From positions 1 to 64,000 of the forward strand of contig PYSS01000025.1 of the NCBI GenBank assembly GCA_003049465.1: a stretch of 64,000 bases of DNA. Direction: 5' to 3'. The stretch comes from Magnaporthiopsis rhizophila (Eukaryota > Ascomycota > Sordariomycetes > Magnaporthales > Magnaporthaceae). Position 1 is the stretch's first letter, and each line of letters begins with the position of its first letter. Below the pieces are notes generated by a model that made no database searches, was not told the DNA's origin, and saw only the letters and a list, made by a program, of their open reading frames with translations. The translations under genes were made by a program, and so were the position numbers. Positions 23,745 through 35,180 of this stretch are shown piece after piece.

Positions 23745-24620
23745 CGACAGCTGATACATATCGATGATGGTAACCGCGACCGCCGCCGCGACCGCCGCCG
23801 CGACCGCCGCCGCGACCGCCGCCGCAGCGAGGTTCTGCCACAGCTTGTTCTTGTGGCTGTCGGCGTAGTCGCAGATGCCTCTTGACGACGAAGCACGGGA
23901 TCGGGTCCCAACCCCCCGCGCCCCTCCATCTCGAAGGCGACGACGGCCTTGTGTGCTTCCTCGCAAAATCGCCCCGGAGCTAGCCCGGACTTCATGACGG
24001 CATCATGCTCCCTAACAAGATCCGCCTGTGCGGCTCGCCCTGGGCAGCTGCTGGGTGGAGGCGTCGCACAGGGGCTCGAGGCACGTCTTCTCGGGCGCTT
24101 CTTCGCGGGAGCTCATGGGCCCGGTACTGGCTGCTGCCGCTGTGCCGGTGCCGGTGCTCGTAGCTGGTGTTGAAGATTCGGTCTGCGGCATCGCCGGGGG
24201 CGTGCATATCCATATCCGCACATGTACCTGCCTTGCGCCGTCTTTTTGCAGGCGTGCGAGGCTCTTCATTTCGTCTGCTCTGCTTCTAGATCGTGCAGCA
24301 CGCGCCACCGGCTGAGGTGCGTCAAAGAACCAGCAGGCTCAGGCTGTCCTCGAGGGACGTCTTGGATCCCAGGCCGCTGGTATAAACCCTGCCGGAATCG
24401 TGGTTGAAAAACGCCCGTGCTGACGACCACGACGCCCGGAAAAGCGTCCTCGCTATCGATCTTGGGCAGGCCGCCGCAGATGCCGACGACGATGCTGGGG
24501 TAGCTCGCGACCGGGGACGCGACCACGGGGGCCCATGCGTGGGAGGGCTACGAGGACGGCCGAACAAGGGCCGACGTGGTCGGTTGTGTACTGCCGGTCA
24601 TCGCTGGCGGCCTTTCCGTG
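23745..24620 (-). pseudogene. Broken PNP_UDP (nucleoside phosphorylase) domain of an NLR-like gene
   Basis: Minus-strand fragments in different frames match, in order, the nucleoside phosphorylase domain found at the N-terminus of many fungal NLR and ankyrin proteins. Seen are a VVASPVASYPSIVVGICGGLP block (glycine-rich phosphate-binding region, about 24460-24530), then VVVVSTG, then MKSG, then the hallmark VVAFEMEG (about 23930), then CDYADSHKNKLWQ followed by an Ala-rich helix. No single frame contains them all; at least two frame changes are needed and the middle portion is badly altered. A 12-base tandem repeat sits in the Ala-rich end. The domain order is normal, so this is a decayed copy and not a chance match. 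Confidence 0.72.
23774..23826. repeat. 12-base tandem repeat in the PNP remnant
   Basis: Four near-perfect copies of the unit GCGACCGCCGCC follow one another. On the minus strand they encode repeated Ala-Ala-Ala-Val and enlarge the alanine-rich C-terminal helix of the PNP domain remnant. Confidence 0.85.
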
Positions 24621-25369
24621 GTGGGGGTTGACGGTCGCGGAAGACAGTAGATCGATCGCATCGGCGAGCTGACGGCGTTGCGCGGGCTGGGACGCCTGCG
24701 TGGCCTGGCGTGGGATCAAGGTGGTGTATCCTGCGCAGCTGCCGATGCCGTCGATGCTCATCTGGTTGTTGGCACGGCACAGGTCGGCCTCCAAGGGCTG
24801 GACCACCCTCTCGTCCGGCAGCTCTTTGCCTTCATCATCAACTCACAGCACCATCGACGATCCTTTCGTGATCCGGAATCCTCTTTTTCGTCTCGAAGTT
24901 TGTCAAACAGCTTCTTGACGAACCAGTGATCTGAGGTTTCCCCTTCCCCAGCCAAGTCGAGGCGGGAACGCGGCTCATCGAAGCCCCGTATCAAGGTATG
25001 CGAGTCCAGCTCAGTTTGCTTCTTTAACTGGACTGCCTGTCAACGGCGGTAAGCAAGCGAGATACTCGACATTCCCAACTCTGATGCTGGAGTTCAGGTT
25101 ATCAAACGCCGGCTGTCTCCCGCAGACCCGCCCCAATGCACGACGCGCGAGGGAGGCCTGCCACCGTGCAACTGACATCCTTCTTTCCAAAAATGGGAGT
25201 CTGGGCTAGGCTAGCGCCTGTGGATTCAAGGATATCCGGGGTGCGGGAAGACCATTTTTGGCACGGCGGTCTTTGACGGTCTGGTAGCGAGCCAAAACTG
25301 CCATCCTGCCTTTTACTTTTACTTGGACTGTTCCGACCCTGAAAAGCAGATACTTGATGCCATGCTGCG

Positions 25370-25666
25370 CGTCGACGCCTCCAGGGGCGTGTACGGCGGC
25401 GCCCTTCAGGCAGCTTCCTTGAAAGGCTGGGAGAGATCGTTCGGGCACTACTGAATAAAGGAGCCAATCCCAACGCCAACGGCGAGTACGGCAGCGCCCT
25501 TTTGCTCGCTTCGAAGAAAGGCCATACGGAGATCGCTCGGCTACTTTTGGATGGAGGCGTCGATGTCAACGCCCGGAATGGCCGTTCCGGAACTGCCTTG
25601 CAAATCGCGAAGGCGCGAAACTACACGGAAATTGCTCGATTGCTTGCAGGACGAAGGTGCTGCTGA
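25370..25666 (+). pseudogene. Ankyrin-repeat fragment, frameshifted
   Basis: Plus-strand sequence encodes about two and a half ankyrin repeats. From 25433 the frame reads EIVRALLNKGANPNANGEYG, then SALLLASKKGHTEIARLLLD, then GGVDVNARNG followed by TALQIAKARNYTEIARLLA, ending at a TGA at 25664-25666. Just upstream another frame carries GVYGGALQAASLKG, the end of the preceding repeat, so a frameshift lies near 25425. No start or upstream domain was found on this strand. It faces away from the PNP remnant, about 0.8 kb distant, and may be the other end of the same dismantled gene. Confidence 0.72.
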
Positions 25667-26196
25667 CCTGTCCGAAAAACAGTACACATCTCATTAAAGG
25701 GTTGGGACCGGCCTGTCTGAAGAATATAAAAAAGCCGTCGAGGGCCGGCCTGGTCCCTCCTAGGTGCGCAGGCTAATTACCGCCGCGACGGCATACCAAC
25801 TTGGCCGACGTACAAGTCGACATTTTGTGCATGGCCCACGCAATCTACTGTTCACTGACGCAAGATAGGAAGACGAAAGACGTCCCACGTCTCAAGGGAG
25901 CGGCACTTGGCGGATGGGCAAATTTGATTATGAGAACAAAGACTGTTACACATACGGCCTGGCGATTTGGGTTAAGGCGGTATCAGGCGGGATGGACTGC
26001 CGCAGGGAGAGAAAGGTTCGCGTTCGTCGGGGGAAGGATTGGATACATATGTGGATGGTGTACTGGGGTGGTGTACCTCTTGGTGTCTGGTTTGAGGCAT
26101 AATCTATCTTGATAGATTTTGCTGCGGACAACACTCATGGCTGAGTATTTCGATAGCCTCAGAGAAGATGCAGGAATCGTCGGACTTCTCCTGACA
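25667..26196. other. Intergenic, no gene seen
   Basis: Short frames only. The side near 26150 should hold the 3' end of the antiporter transcript. Confidence 0.45.
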
Positions 26197-27731
26197 TCAC
26201 GAGGGCAGGGCAATGGGGCGGGGGTATGCCGCAGCCCACAAGCGGAAGCCCAGTTTGGCCGCAGGAACACTTAATCCATGCACAACCTTGGACGACAAGT
26301 ATTAGCTGGGGGAACAAGGGAATCTGTATTGTGGGGTTTGAAGGACTTACCACGCTGCATATTATCAGGAACCATATCACTACCGTCATGGCTTCCCCCA
26401 GCTGCTTGGCGTCTGGCCGCTGCTCGTCACCAATAGTGACGGTCTGCAGAAACTCCAGCCCGACATAGAGGTAAAAGATGGCAGACACGCCAATGGGCCC
26501 AAAGTGCCCGACGAACAGCGCCTGTCGGTCGTCTTCGATCTGATGGATACGTCGATGCAGACCCAGGATGACGGGAAGCCGCCTAAACAAGAGCACCAGA
26601 ACCCCAAGCGCAGCCAGCCGTCCCGGGGTGACGACGTCGCTCGTCCAGAAGCTGGACCACGGGCACGTGGCGCCCAGCCACATGAACATGGCGACGTTGA
26701 GAAGCATATCCACCGTGGGCTGGACCGAGTCGTCGATAGTTTTCAGCCGGAACCAGTCGTCCCACGTGAAAGCGTTCCCCGCGACGAAGCACGCCAGCAC
26801 GTCGTCGCTGCCGGCCATGCCGCAGGTGCCGACGACGAACAGCGCCAGCGAGACGGCGAACACCAGGAAGCTCTCCCGGTCCACGTACTGCTTCCTCTCC
26901 GCCCACCGCAGGAGGCCCTTGGCCGCCCAGCCGACGGCCCAGCCGTAGACGACGCTGAGGAGCACGACGTAGCCGCAGGTGTGCCACAGGAACAGCGCCA
27001 GGGCCTTGCCCGTCCCACCGTCGCTGCTGCTGTCGTCAGCGCCAGCGCCGGCGCCGGTGGCATGCTTGATCAGGTAGAGAGCAAAGAACAGGAACGGATA
27101 CCCCAGGCCGTCGTTGGCGCCCGACTCGGCCACGATGAGGTGCCGCAGCTCCTCGGGCACGTTCTCGTCGGCGAACCTGCCCTTGACGATGGTGTTGGCG
27201 AGGATCGGGTCCGTCGGCGTGATGCAGGCCCCGACGGCCAGGGCGTGCAGAAGAGGCAGGTCCGGGACGAGGAGCCAGACCGCGGCGCTGCTGCACGCCC
27301 ACATGGCCAGCATGCCCGGCCCCAAGAGGAGCGAGAGCGACCTCCACTCCTTGCGCAGATACCGGTGCGGCAGATGGACGCCGGCCAGGACGAGCTGCAC
27401 GCCCAGCACCAGGCGGCTGAAGTCGAGGGTCAGCGCGTCGAGGCGTTCGGGGGAGCCGCCGACATATTCCAGTGGCTTGAGCAGGTCGAAGACATGGCTG
27501 AAGACGACGCCGGCAAGGAGCGAAATGACTGCGTGCGGGGGTATTTCAGTCAATCCTGCATTCCATGTTCGATGATAAGAGAGGGAGGGTGTGGGTTCCA
27601 GGGGAGCGCTTACCGGCCTCGGACAGGTAATACTTGTCCTTGAACAGCGACGAAAACAAGCCGGAAAAAGTGATCCAGCCTCCCAGCACGCTGATGATTA
27701 TGTTGAAGTTGGTGACTGCCAGGAGCTCCAT
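26197..27731 (-). CDS. Plasma-membrane type Na+(K+)/H+ antiporter (CPA1, Nha1/Sod2-like), 3 exons
   Basis: A 461-residue cation/proton antiporter. Exons: 27614-27731, 26351-27528, 26197-26286. The first exon gives the N-terminal membrane segment FNIIISVLGGWITFSGLFSS; the last replaces an unconserved read-through by SVVVHGLSVPAAKLGFRLW, the expected family ending of the transport domain. Key residues: ITPTDP at about 143-147 and ESGANDG with the Asn-Asp pair at about 178-179, the ion-binding motif of the family. Around a dozen hydrophobic segments are visible. The protein stops soon after the transport domain, so it lacks the long regulatory C-terminal tail of yeast Nha1 and is nearer in size to S. 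pombe Sod2. Confidence 0.92.
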
Positions 27732-27995
27732 ATTCTCGGCAACGTCGAGTGGTTATTCGGAACAATCATTGTTGGAAAAAGGGGACTGGGTCTGTTGGAC
27801 AGATAAGAGGTTAGAGGAACGCAGTCGGTTGTCAGCCATTTGCCAAGGATCCGGGCTGCTCGGTAGTATCCAGCATCCACACTCTAATTCAAAACAGCAC
27901 GAAGGCTCGAGTCATTACCACGTGGGCTGTCAGGAAGCTGCCAGCTGACTACTACAAGGGAGGGGAACGTAAGCCCGACGAGTGGGTAACGCTAC

Positions 27996-30900
27996 CTATC
28001 TGAGACGTTGAAGCACATCACGCACTCCCTGGCCAGCACCCGTCAACACCTCCCGTCCCTTTTCGCAGCCTTCAACAAGTTCCAGAAGCCTGCCGGCCGT
28101 CCTGGCGCGGTGCACCTCCATCGGGTCCATCACGTCCTTCTTCAGCAGCCGTCTGTAAAAGTCAGCGAGGCTGCTGAGCGGCTTGGTCCCGATCATGGCG
28201 GCCGAGAACCCGTACTCTTCGGCCGCGTATCGAAGCTCCGGCGTGTCGGAGAACGTTTCGCCGAGCAGCACGCTTCGGACCTCCGCCTCCGTCAGGGCAA
28301 GCAGGTGCTTCAGCCTCCAGACCGAGGGGTGCTTGTATCGCAGATCCAACGTCGCTTCTCCTCCTGCGGCCGGAAGCACGATGATGCGGCTTGGACCGAG
28401 CGACAGGTAGGACAGGAGAGATGCACAATCGTCGACGGTGTTCTCGCGGGCATCATTGCCCGGTGGCATGTACTTTGCAAACAGATCAGGCAGCCGACCG
28501 TGCTCCCACGCGCGCCAAAACTCATCAAAGGGACAGGCCGGCCGTTTCTCCTGAGCCGCAGCGGCGCCGAGCCAGCTTAAATAGCAGGCGCGACCGGATC
28601 TCGGCAGCTGAGGGTCTTCTTCCTCCTCCCAGTCGGAGCCGCCGAGGAGACGGGCGTAAAACGCGCCGAGGCGACGCGCGTCCTGCTCGTCGTCGCACGT
28701 GGCAAATCCGAAATCGTACCAGCTGTGGACGCTCTCCGCGCCCGGGTTGGGAATGAGACCGTCCAGGGCGAGGGCGCAGAACAGGAAGCAGTGCCGCTCC
28801 GCCCACGGCCTGTAGCCTCGATGGTCCTGATCAGGCTCCGCCGCCGCGAGGTAGCGCCGTCCACGCTCCACTGCGGCCTCGATCATGCGCCTCCCCCGGG
28901 TCTGCTCGTCGGGCGCGGGGACGGAGAAGTCGAGGACGTGGCGGTTGCGGAGGAACCACGGGAAGAAGCCCCCTCGCGTCCCCTCGGGCAGCCGGGAAAA
29001 CGACCGGATGATGTTTTCCGCCAGCGTCCTGCTCTGCTGCCACTGGCGGAGGCGGCCTGCGACGTCGTTGTCGTCTTCGTCTTGCTGGATGGACGGAAGG
29101 AGGAGGCCGTGGTAGAGGCCGAAGAGGGAGGACTCCTCCTTTGGGTGAAGGCACCTCGAGAACCCAAAATCTTCCAGCGTCTGCATGTTGGTGGGCAGCG
29201 AGTCGGTGGCCATGGCTCCAAAGAGCCTGTCGGCGGTCGTCATGTCGCGATACGAGCACTCCTTCAGGTGAAAGTAGTCCATCTTCTCCTGGCACCTCTC
29301 GCTGCAAAAGTAGCCGCGGCCGCACGCGCTGCAGCGCCGGGAGGTGTCCCTCTCGCAAAAATCGCACTCTCCAATCTCTCCGCCACCATCGGTCGCGGGG
29401 AGGACTTCTGTGGAGGGGAGGGAGATCGGGTCGCCTTCTTGGACATCAGCCACCTCGGGGTCGTCAACAACTGGGCTGGCGTCGGCTGCGGATGCGGATA
29501 CGTGCTCCGCTTGAAGCTGGCCTTGAACGATCCACTCCGTCCATGCACTGTCATCTTCGCAGTCCCGCCGAGGGCTCGTTGCGGTAGTCGGCAACAACCT
29601 GCGTGCAGACCCCGACGCCTTCCCGCGAGCTGGAGATGCGACCGCCGCCGTGCCCAAAAGTGCGCTTTTCATGGCCCTCTCGGCCGCCTCGACGGCCTTG
29701 GCGAGCTTCTTCACCGCATCTGCGTCGAGATAGAGTGAAGGAACGGTCCAGGTGCCGAACAGCTTGCCGTGGCACCCCCGCGTCGTGAGCCCTTGATACT
29801 CCTGCAGAAATTTGGCGCAGAGGAGGCAGCTCTGCTTGCTGCAGCCCATGTACGGGAACAGCATGCCACCTTCCTCCTTCTGACGCCAAGCGGCTGCCGC
29901 TAGCACGAGCTGCACCTCGGCGTGCGGCTCAGACGAGAGGTCCTGCAGGTTGTCGAACCCGGCCTGCAGCTCGGCGAACGACAATGGGTGCGGTTTGCCG
30001 CCCTTGCCCTTTGGCTTGTTGCTTCTCAGCTTCTTGCCCTTTACCCTGCCTACGGCCGCCTTGCTGGCCTTCCCCATGACTTGTGCGACTGACATGGGGT
30101 GCGGTTGTAGGTCGAGAGCGGCGAGCGCGGCCTCCAATGACCATGGCACATCCTGCTGGGGTCCGGGACCCCATCCGCCTGGATAGACCGTCACTGGGAC
30201 CATGTGCGGGTTGTCGAAGCCAGGCAGGGTCGTTGCTCGCGCGAAGGCTCCGAAGAGCCTGGCCAGCCGTCCCAGTGATCCAATCGCAGCTATAAGCTCG
30301 GGCACTCCGGCGGCTTCGTGAGGTTCGCCAAGCGCTTTGGCGACAGTTCCATTGCTGTAACCCCGCCGCAGGCAGTGCGCTTTGATCACCAGGCGCCCAA
30401 AGTCCGCCAACGTGGAAATGTCGTGGGTGTTGTCGACGGCACCATATAGACCTAAGAGCTCAAGCCGAGCGCTCCTGAGGGCGGTGTCCACAAGTCTGGG
30501 CGTCGGCGACTCGGGAGTCCAGCCGATCCGCGCGAAGGCTTCCTGGACATCCCGCGTGTAGTCCACGATCCGGGAGCGATACGCATAGACCAGAGCTTCC
30601 CACAGCTTGGCCCCGACTGGCCCCGACCTGGGATCTTGGTAGGGGGCAGCCAGATTGTTGACACGTTGTTAGCGATCATGATTACCAGGGCATGGAACTG
30701 AAGATGATGGTGACGACATACCATCATAACCCAGAGCAGCTATCTGCCGCAGCCCGACTTCCAGACGCCCAAGCATCTCCGCGGCCGGGTCTTGCCGCTC
30801 CAGCTCCTTGACTCCAACGACTAAGATCTCGAGACGGTCTGGCCGTCGTATGAGCAGCGTGGCCGAGACGTGGTCGCGGCCGCGAACGCTGGCAACGAGC

Positions 30901-31136
30901 TCGGCCAGGCCGTCGAGGAAGGACTTGGTGAGCTTGATGTCCTGACCCGTGCCGTGCTGCGCGCTTGCGGTGATGGGATCGCCATCTTCCGCATCCTCGT
31001 CGTCCGGCAGGATGTCAAAATTGGATGCTGGCTCGTGCAGCTGACTTCCGTTCCTCAGCCGTACGAGCTTGGCGAGGGCTTCGAATCTGTCTCGGTCTAG
31101 GTCCGGAAGCCTCCAGTGGAAGGAGGTGTCGCCCAT
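27996..31136 (-). CDS. OTT_1508-like deaminase-fold protein with MYND zinc finger, 2 exons
   Basis: A 1017-residue protein from exons 30722-31136 and 27996-30634; intron 30635-30721. The splice joins GYD to DPRSGPVGAKLWEAL in phase. Residues near 376-378 carry HAE and 403-411 carry GCSKQSCLLC, the zinc-binding and catalytic signature of the deaminase fold, with the following TRGCHGKLFGTWTVP typical of the fungal OTT_1508-like group. At about 562-598 a complete MYND finger is present (C-x2-C-x7-C-x2-C-x5-C-x3-C-x7-H-x3-C). The C-terminal 400 residues contain three degenerate repeats beginning DFGF or EYGF. A Lys/Gly-rich linker (GRVKGKKLRSNKPKGKGG) precedes the deaminase core. Nucleic acid or nucleotide substrate is unknown; deaminase activity is inferred from the motifs only. 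Confidence 0.83.
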
Positions 31137-31720
31137 ATTGTTGTTCTGTGAGCTTTTGTCGCTGGGACCGGCAACCAAGGCAAGAAGAGCGTATGTGAGG
31201 GAAGGACCAGAAGTTGAGGGATGCGGAAAGAGCTGGAAAATTTTGGGTGCTGCAGGACTCCCCTCCTTCGTCTTTTGTAGCGCATACAATGCGATGTCCG
31301 TTTGCACGTTACACATCTGCTTCTTTGGTAAAATGCGAATCGCCGTCGACTGACGGGTTCGTGCATCCTGGGGGCGCTGAGGATACCTGGCTAGTCTCTG
31401 CCAAAAAGCAAACAAGGTGGGCGACAAACGGACGAGCTGGGAAATTTGGCGAGGGGAGCAGTGCAAATTCTCCCCGTCCAAGACAGATCGATTGTACAAG
31501 ATGTGGGATGCAGCCGGTATATTCTACGGTCAGCTCCCTGTTTTATCCGTGTTATATCAAGCACCTTGCCGTAGTGCCATGCCGCGTGTTTTCCTAGCCC
31601 TTGACACGCCGCTTTCTAATCCATATTATGCCGGCATCGCAATGACCCTCATCGATGATAACACTCATGATGATAAGGCCTCCTCCCATCCGGCCGCTTG
31701 TAAAAATTTTAAAGTTGAAG

Positions 31721-32071
31721 TCAAGGATCCATGTCCCCAACCATGCCGACCTCCTCGTTTATGTCTTCTTTAGGGTCCTCGACTGCCTCTTTAACGTCTT
31801 CAAAATCATCAACTTTGTTTTTAGAGCCTCTCTGCCGTTTTCCCCCATCATCCTCTTTATGTCCAACCCATAGACTCTTATTTACGGAGCTCTGGCCCGG
31901 GTTCTTCTTGGGGGATGGGTTATGTTTGATGGGCGGGAGACTCCCGCAGAGCAAATTTCCACAATGCTGCCAAGGATTCGCGAAGCAGACGATGCAATCC
32001 TGAGCCGAAACGTAGAGGGTGGTCTGGCAGTGTTTGCATTTGGCGAACTTGGCAGGAGGCTGGTCAGGCAT
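31721..32071 (-). CDS. Small Cys-rich hypothetical protein
   Basis: A 116-codon frame from the ATG at 32069-32071. Residues about 12-32 contain CKHC and, 12 residues on, CIVC, a spacing that could form a zinc ribbon; further His and Cys residues follow in WQHCGNLLC. The C-terminal half is highly charged, first basic then acidic (EDVKEAVEDPKEDINEE). It lies upstream of the deaminase gene on the same strand. I do not recognise the family. Coding status rests on composition and motif only, and the frame could be chance. Confidence 0.4.
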   Translation of the reverse strand: MPDQPPAKFAKCKHCQTTLYVSAQDCIVCFANPWQHCGNLLCGSLPPIKHNPSPKKNPGQSSVNKSLWVGHKEDDGGKRQRGSKNKVDDFEDVKEAVEDPKEDINEEVGMVGDMDP

Positions 32072-35000
32072 CTTGTCCTCAGGCAGCGATTTAAGCGTGG
32101 TCTTCTGGGTTCTTTTAACGACGGTTGGTATGGTGAGGGGATGACAGAAGGGAAAGCAGAGACGGAGCCGGCGGGAATACATTCTGGGAAAACAGCAAGT
32201 TGGGGGTCACGAGTGGAGCGGTTTTTGTGCTTCGCGCGGGTACAGGTTGGTCAAACCGTGACCTCGTGGTAGGCGAAAACCGCGAGCGAGAGAGGAGGGC
32301 CTCATGATGGGCTGGGATGGACGGGTGACAAATGCTGAGCCACGGTATTTGAGACAGCGACTGTTGGCTCTCTGTGGGTTGCCAGCAGCGGAACCAGCCG
32401 GGACGCCACTCCCTTGAGCAGGTGGACGAGCTGGTGTGTGTATAAAAAAGGTGCAGGGTGAATCGAACCTTGTTCGCAGTATCCATCGATTCACGCAATT
32501 TGTTTGGGTTGGTGATGGTGGTCGTTAGGCTTTGATAACAGGCTGCCAACCCCTGAACCCCGAAGAGACAGCGCTGGGATCTAGGGTTTTTGCTCCAATT
32601 AAACCCCTGCATGAGACCCTCTTGACTGCATGCTGTAGGCCCACCCCCAGCTCCCCCAAGGCTGCATCCTGTTTGTGATCAACTCACGGCCTGAGCGCCG
32701 CCTCGGTGAAGCCGAACGAGCGACCAATCGGACACAGAATCGTTCAAATCAAGTCGAGACAGGTGTCTGCCAAGATTCCGCTCAATCGCGGAATCCAGCG
32801 CCCGAGACACGGAAATACAGACATATAAGGTTCCTGCGCCCGACTTTTGCGCCAGCCTGACCTGTGAGTCTTTGTCGTACCCTCCATCGTATGGCGGCAA
32901 GGAACCGGGGAAGCGTTCCGTCTTGCTCCGCCTCGACGCATTGATGCTGCCCACTAACCTGCTGTCATAACTGGGCGTTGGTCCCGACACAAATGTGTCG
33001 CCAACCTTTTTGCCCTCCTCGCGGGGCCAGGTCGATGAATCACAAATGATTTCCGAGTCTCTGCGCCAGGGTGACAGTCAGAGCAGCCACACACACACAC
33101 ACACACACACGATTAAGCTTGCTTCGTCACATTAACGGCGACCCGGGCTTCTAGAAGCTTGTCACCGAGGCGCCTCGACAGCCCGCCAGAAGCTCCTCGG
33201 CGTCTCCGAAAGGCAACCACGACCAGGGCTGCCAGCTGGCTGTAGACCTGTAACAAGTACCATACATAATGTCAGCTGCCGCTCAACGCAGCTAGCTCAC
33301 CTCGTATGCTCTCCATCCTCGGACTCGACTAGCTCTTCTTCGTTCCGGCATGCCAAGCCCAGGCTTAACAGCGCTGCCACCGAAGCTGGCTGGAGACGAA
33401 CCTTCCAAACCTATCCAGGACCGTTTCCGACGCTGGGCTGGCCCCAGCATTCGGCGAGCATGGCCCAATGGGCCTCGGTGAGGTGCACGACCTCATCTGG
33501 CGTCTGTCTCGATCGGCCCGCACGGAGAGATTGGACTTTGGGGGAACTCTTTACGCCGAGAAGCCCGTCATGTCCTCCGCAGGTCTTGTTTTCTCCTCCT
33601 CTCCGTCGTTAAAGTGCAATGATCAGGTTTCCCCACAGGCAGGAGCAACCCTTTTCGGCTCCTATCGAAACGAGGCGTCATCCTGTCGATTCCCAACCAT
33701 TCCAACCTTCTCTTATCGCTTATGGCAGACCTAGATCTCACCGAGGAGTATTCCTGGCGTGCGATATGGAACGACAACGACGCGCCACCACGCGGCTTTG
33801 GCAGCATCAATTACCGGATGATTGTAAGCATTGCTGGCAAAATGGAAAAATGGCGCAAGGTATGTTGCTGTACCTGATGGATGCCTTCTTCCGTTCCAAG
33901 TCACCCACTGGAACCTCCCGCAACGCTCGGGGGTTGCGAGCTACTGGCCGCGCGAGACCTCTATTGATCAAGACCTGGGGTCGAGTCGAGCCCCCAATGC
34001 CGCTCGGATTGCTTGGTGGATGCACCTTTGAATATTTCTTGACTGGCGAATGCCGGGGCCATTGAAGAGCCGCTTTCTAGGAAGGTGAGGGGAAATGGGA
34101 GCCTTTCGAGGCTAGTACGAGACACCTCAAGGCTCGGCCGATTTGATCAGGGAGCAGTCACACACGCTCCGGAGGGAGATCACCGATGCCTGCGGACATT
34201 TCGGGGTGCCGACCACAACTCAACCGGAGGCTCGTTACGAAAGACGGGAATTCGAGGGTTTCGATTCCAAGACCCGCTGCAGGGGTCAACGGGCCCGGGT
34301 TTGGCTCGTTCTCTCGTTGGGAGTCTGACGCTGCTAACGGTACATGTGGGCTCAGCACGCCCGCGACCGCACAATGAAGAATAAAAATGGCTGGATAGAA
34401 GGTATATGAACACACACCAGGCATCTGCATACGCTAGTAAGTTGAAGCTGGCTTAACAGGGCCGTTATGGTACAACACTTGATCTGAGTGTCTGTTTCCC
34501 CTTTTTGTCTTCCTTTCCGTTCTTTTTCTTCCGTTCCATATGGACTCACCAGGGAAAACTTTGCAATGTGGGGCCAAATGGGCTTGTACGCGTCTCGGTG
34601 ACCATGTAATACTTGCAAGTCTTCGCGGTAGTTAGGGGGACGGGGAAGACTGAGACAAAAGAATACGCACATCGAGCGCAGCCATGAGAATGCCCGGTCG
34701 AATCTCGAGGACGAGCGCTCGGCGATTCCAGGCAACGACCCATTCGCTCCGGGCCGCTATCGAGGACGGAAACACGACGGTCGTGTCCACATGTGCGCCT
34801 GATGTGGAGATGGCCAACCGTGCATGATGTCCGAAGGGCTCCGGCTGCCGAAGCAGGTGCGGACGTTGAACTTGGTTGAACAATGCTTCATAAAGGGCAA
34901 GGCTGGGAGTCTACGGTAACGACAACGAGGCTGGAATCACTTAAGATTGGCTGAGTAGTAGAGCCTGAGGGAGAGAAGATTTAAATACAGTGGTAAGGCA

Positions 35001-35180
35001 GTGATGGTGGCTGTACTGTAAATCTGGCGGGAGTCTGGTTGGAACTCTGGAAACGGAAAATAGCGGGTATAAGACTTGCCCCCTTTTCCTGTCGCGATCT
35101 TATGTCTGCATCCCACATCGCCACCAACCACCTCCCAGCTCCCCCCCGCCAGGGCCTCCCACCATCCCATCTTGGATGAA
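32072..35180. other. Intergenic 3.1 kb
   Basis: No frame with recognisable features. It includes an (AC)n microsatellite at 33088-33110. Frames such as that at 33619-34065 are compositionally unremarkable. Sequence looks unique, without obvious transposon open reading frames. Confidence 0.4.
33088..33110. repeat. (AC)n microsatellite
   Basis: Eleven consecutive AC dinucleotides in intergenic DNA. Confidence 0.95.

Noticed and set aside
23774..23826. Regularly spaced repeats that might suggest a CRISPR array
   Set aside because: The units are directly tandem without spacers, in a eukaryotic genome; they are a coding minisatellite.
26504..27643. 379-codon plus-strand frame over the antiporter
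   Set aside because: It covers the antiporter antisense, crosses its first intron and has shadow-type composition without motifs.
28725..29738. 337-codon plus-strand frame over the deaminase-MYND gene
   Set aside because: Antisense shadow of a long GC-rich exon; the minus-strand product carries clear zinc motifs.
32430..32480. GGTTCGATTC-like T-loop followed by a T run on the minus strand, suggestive of a tRNA
   Set aside because: The flanking bases do not form a T-stem, and no matching D-arm, anticodon arm or acceptor stem was found.
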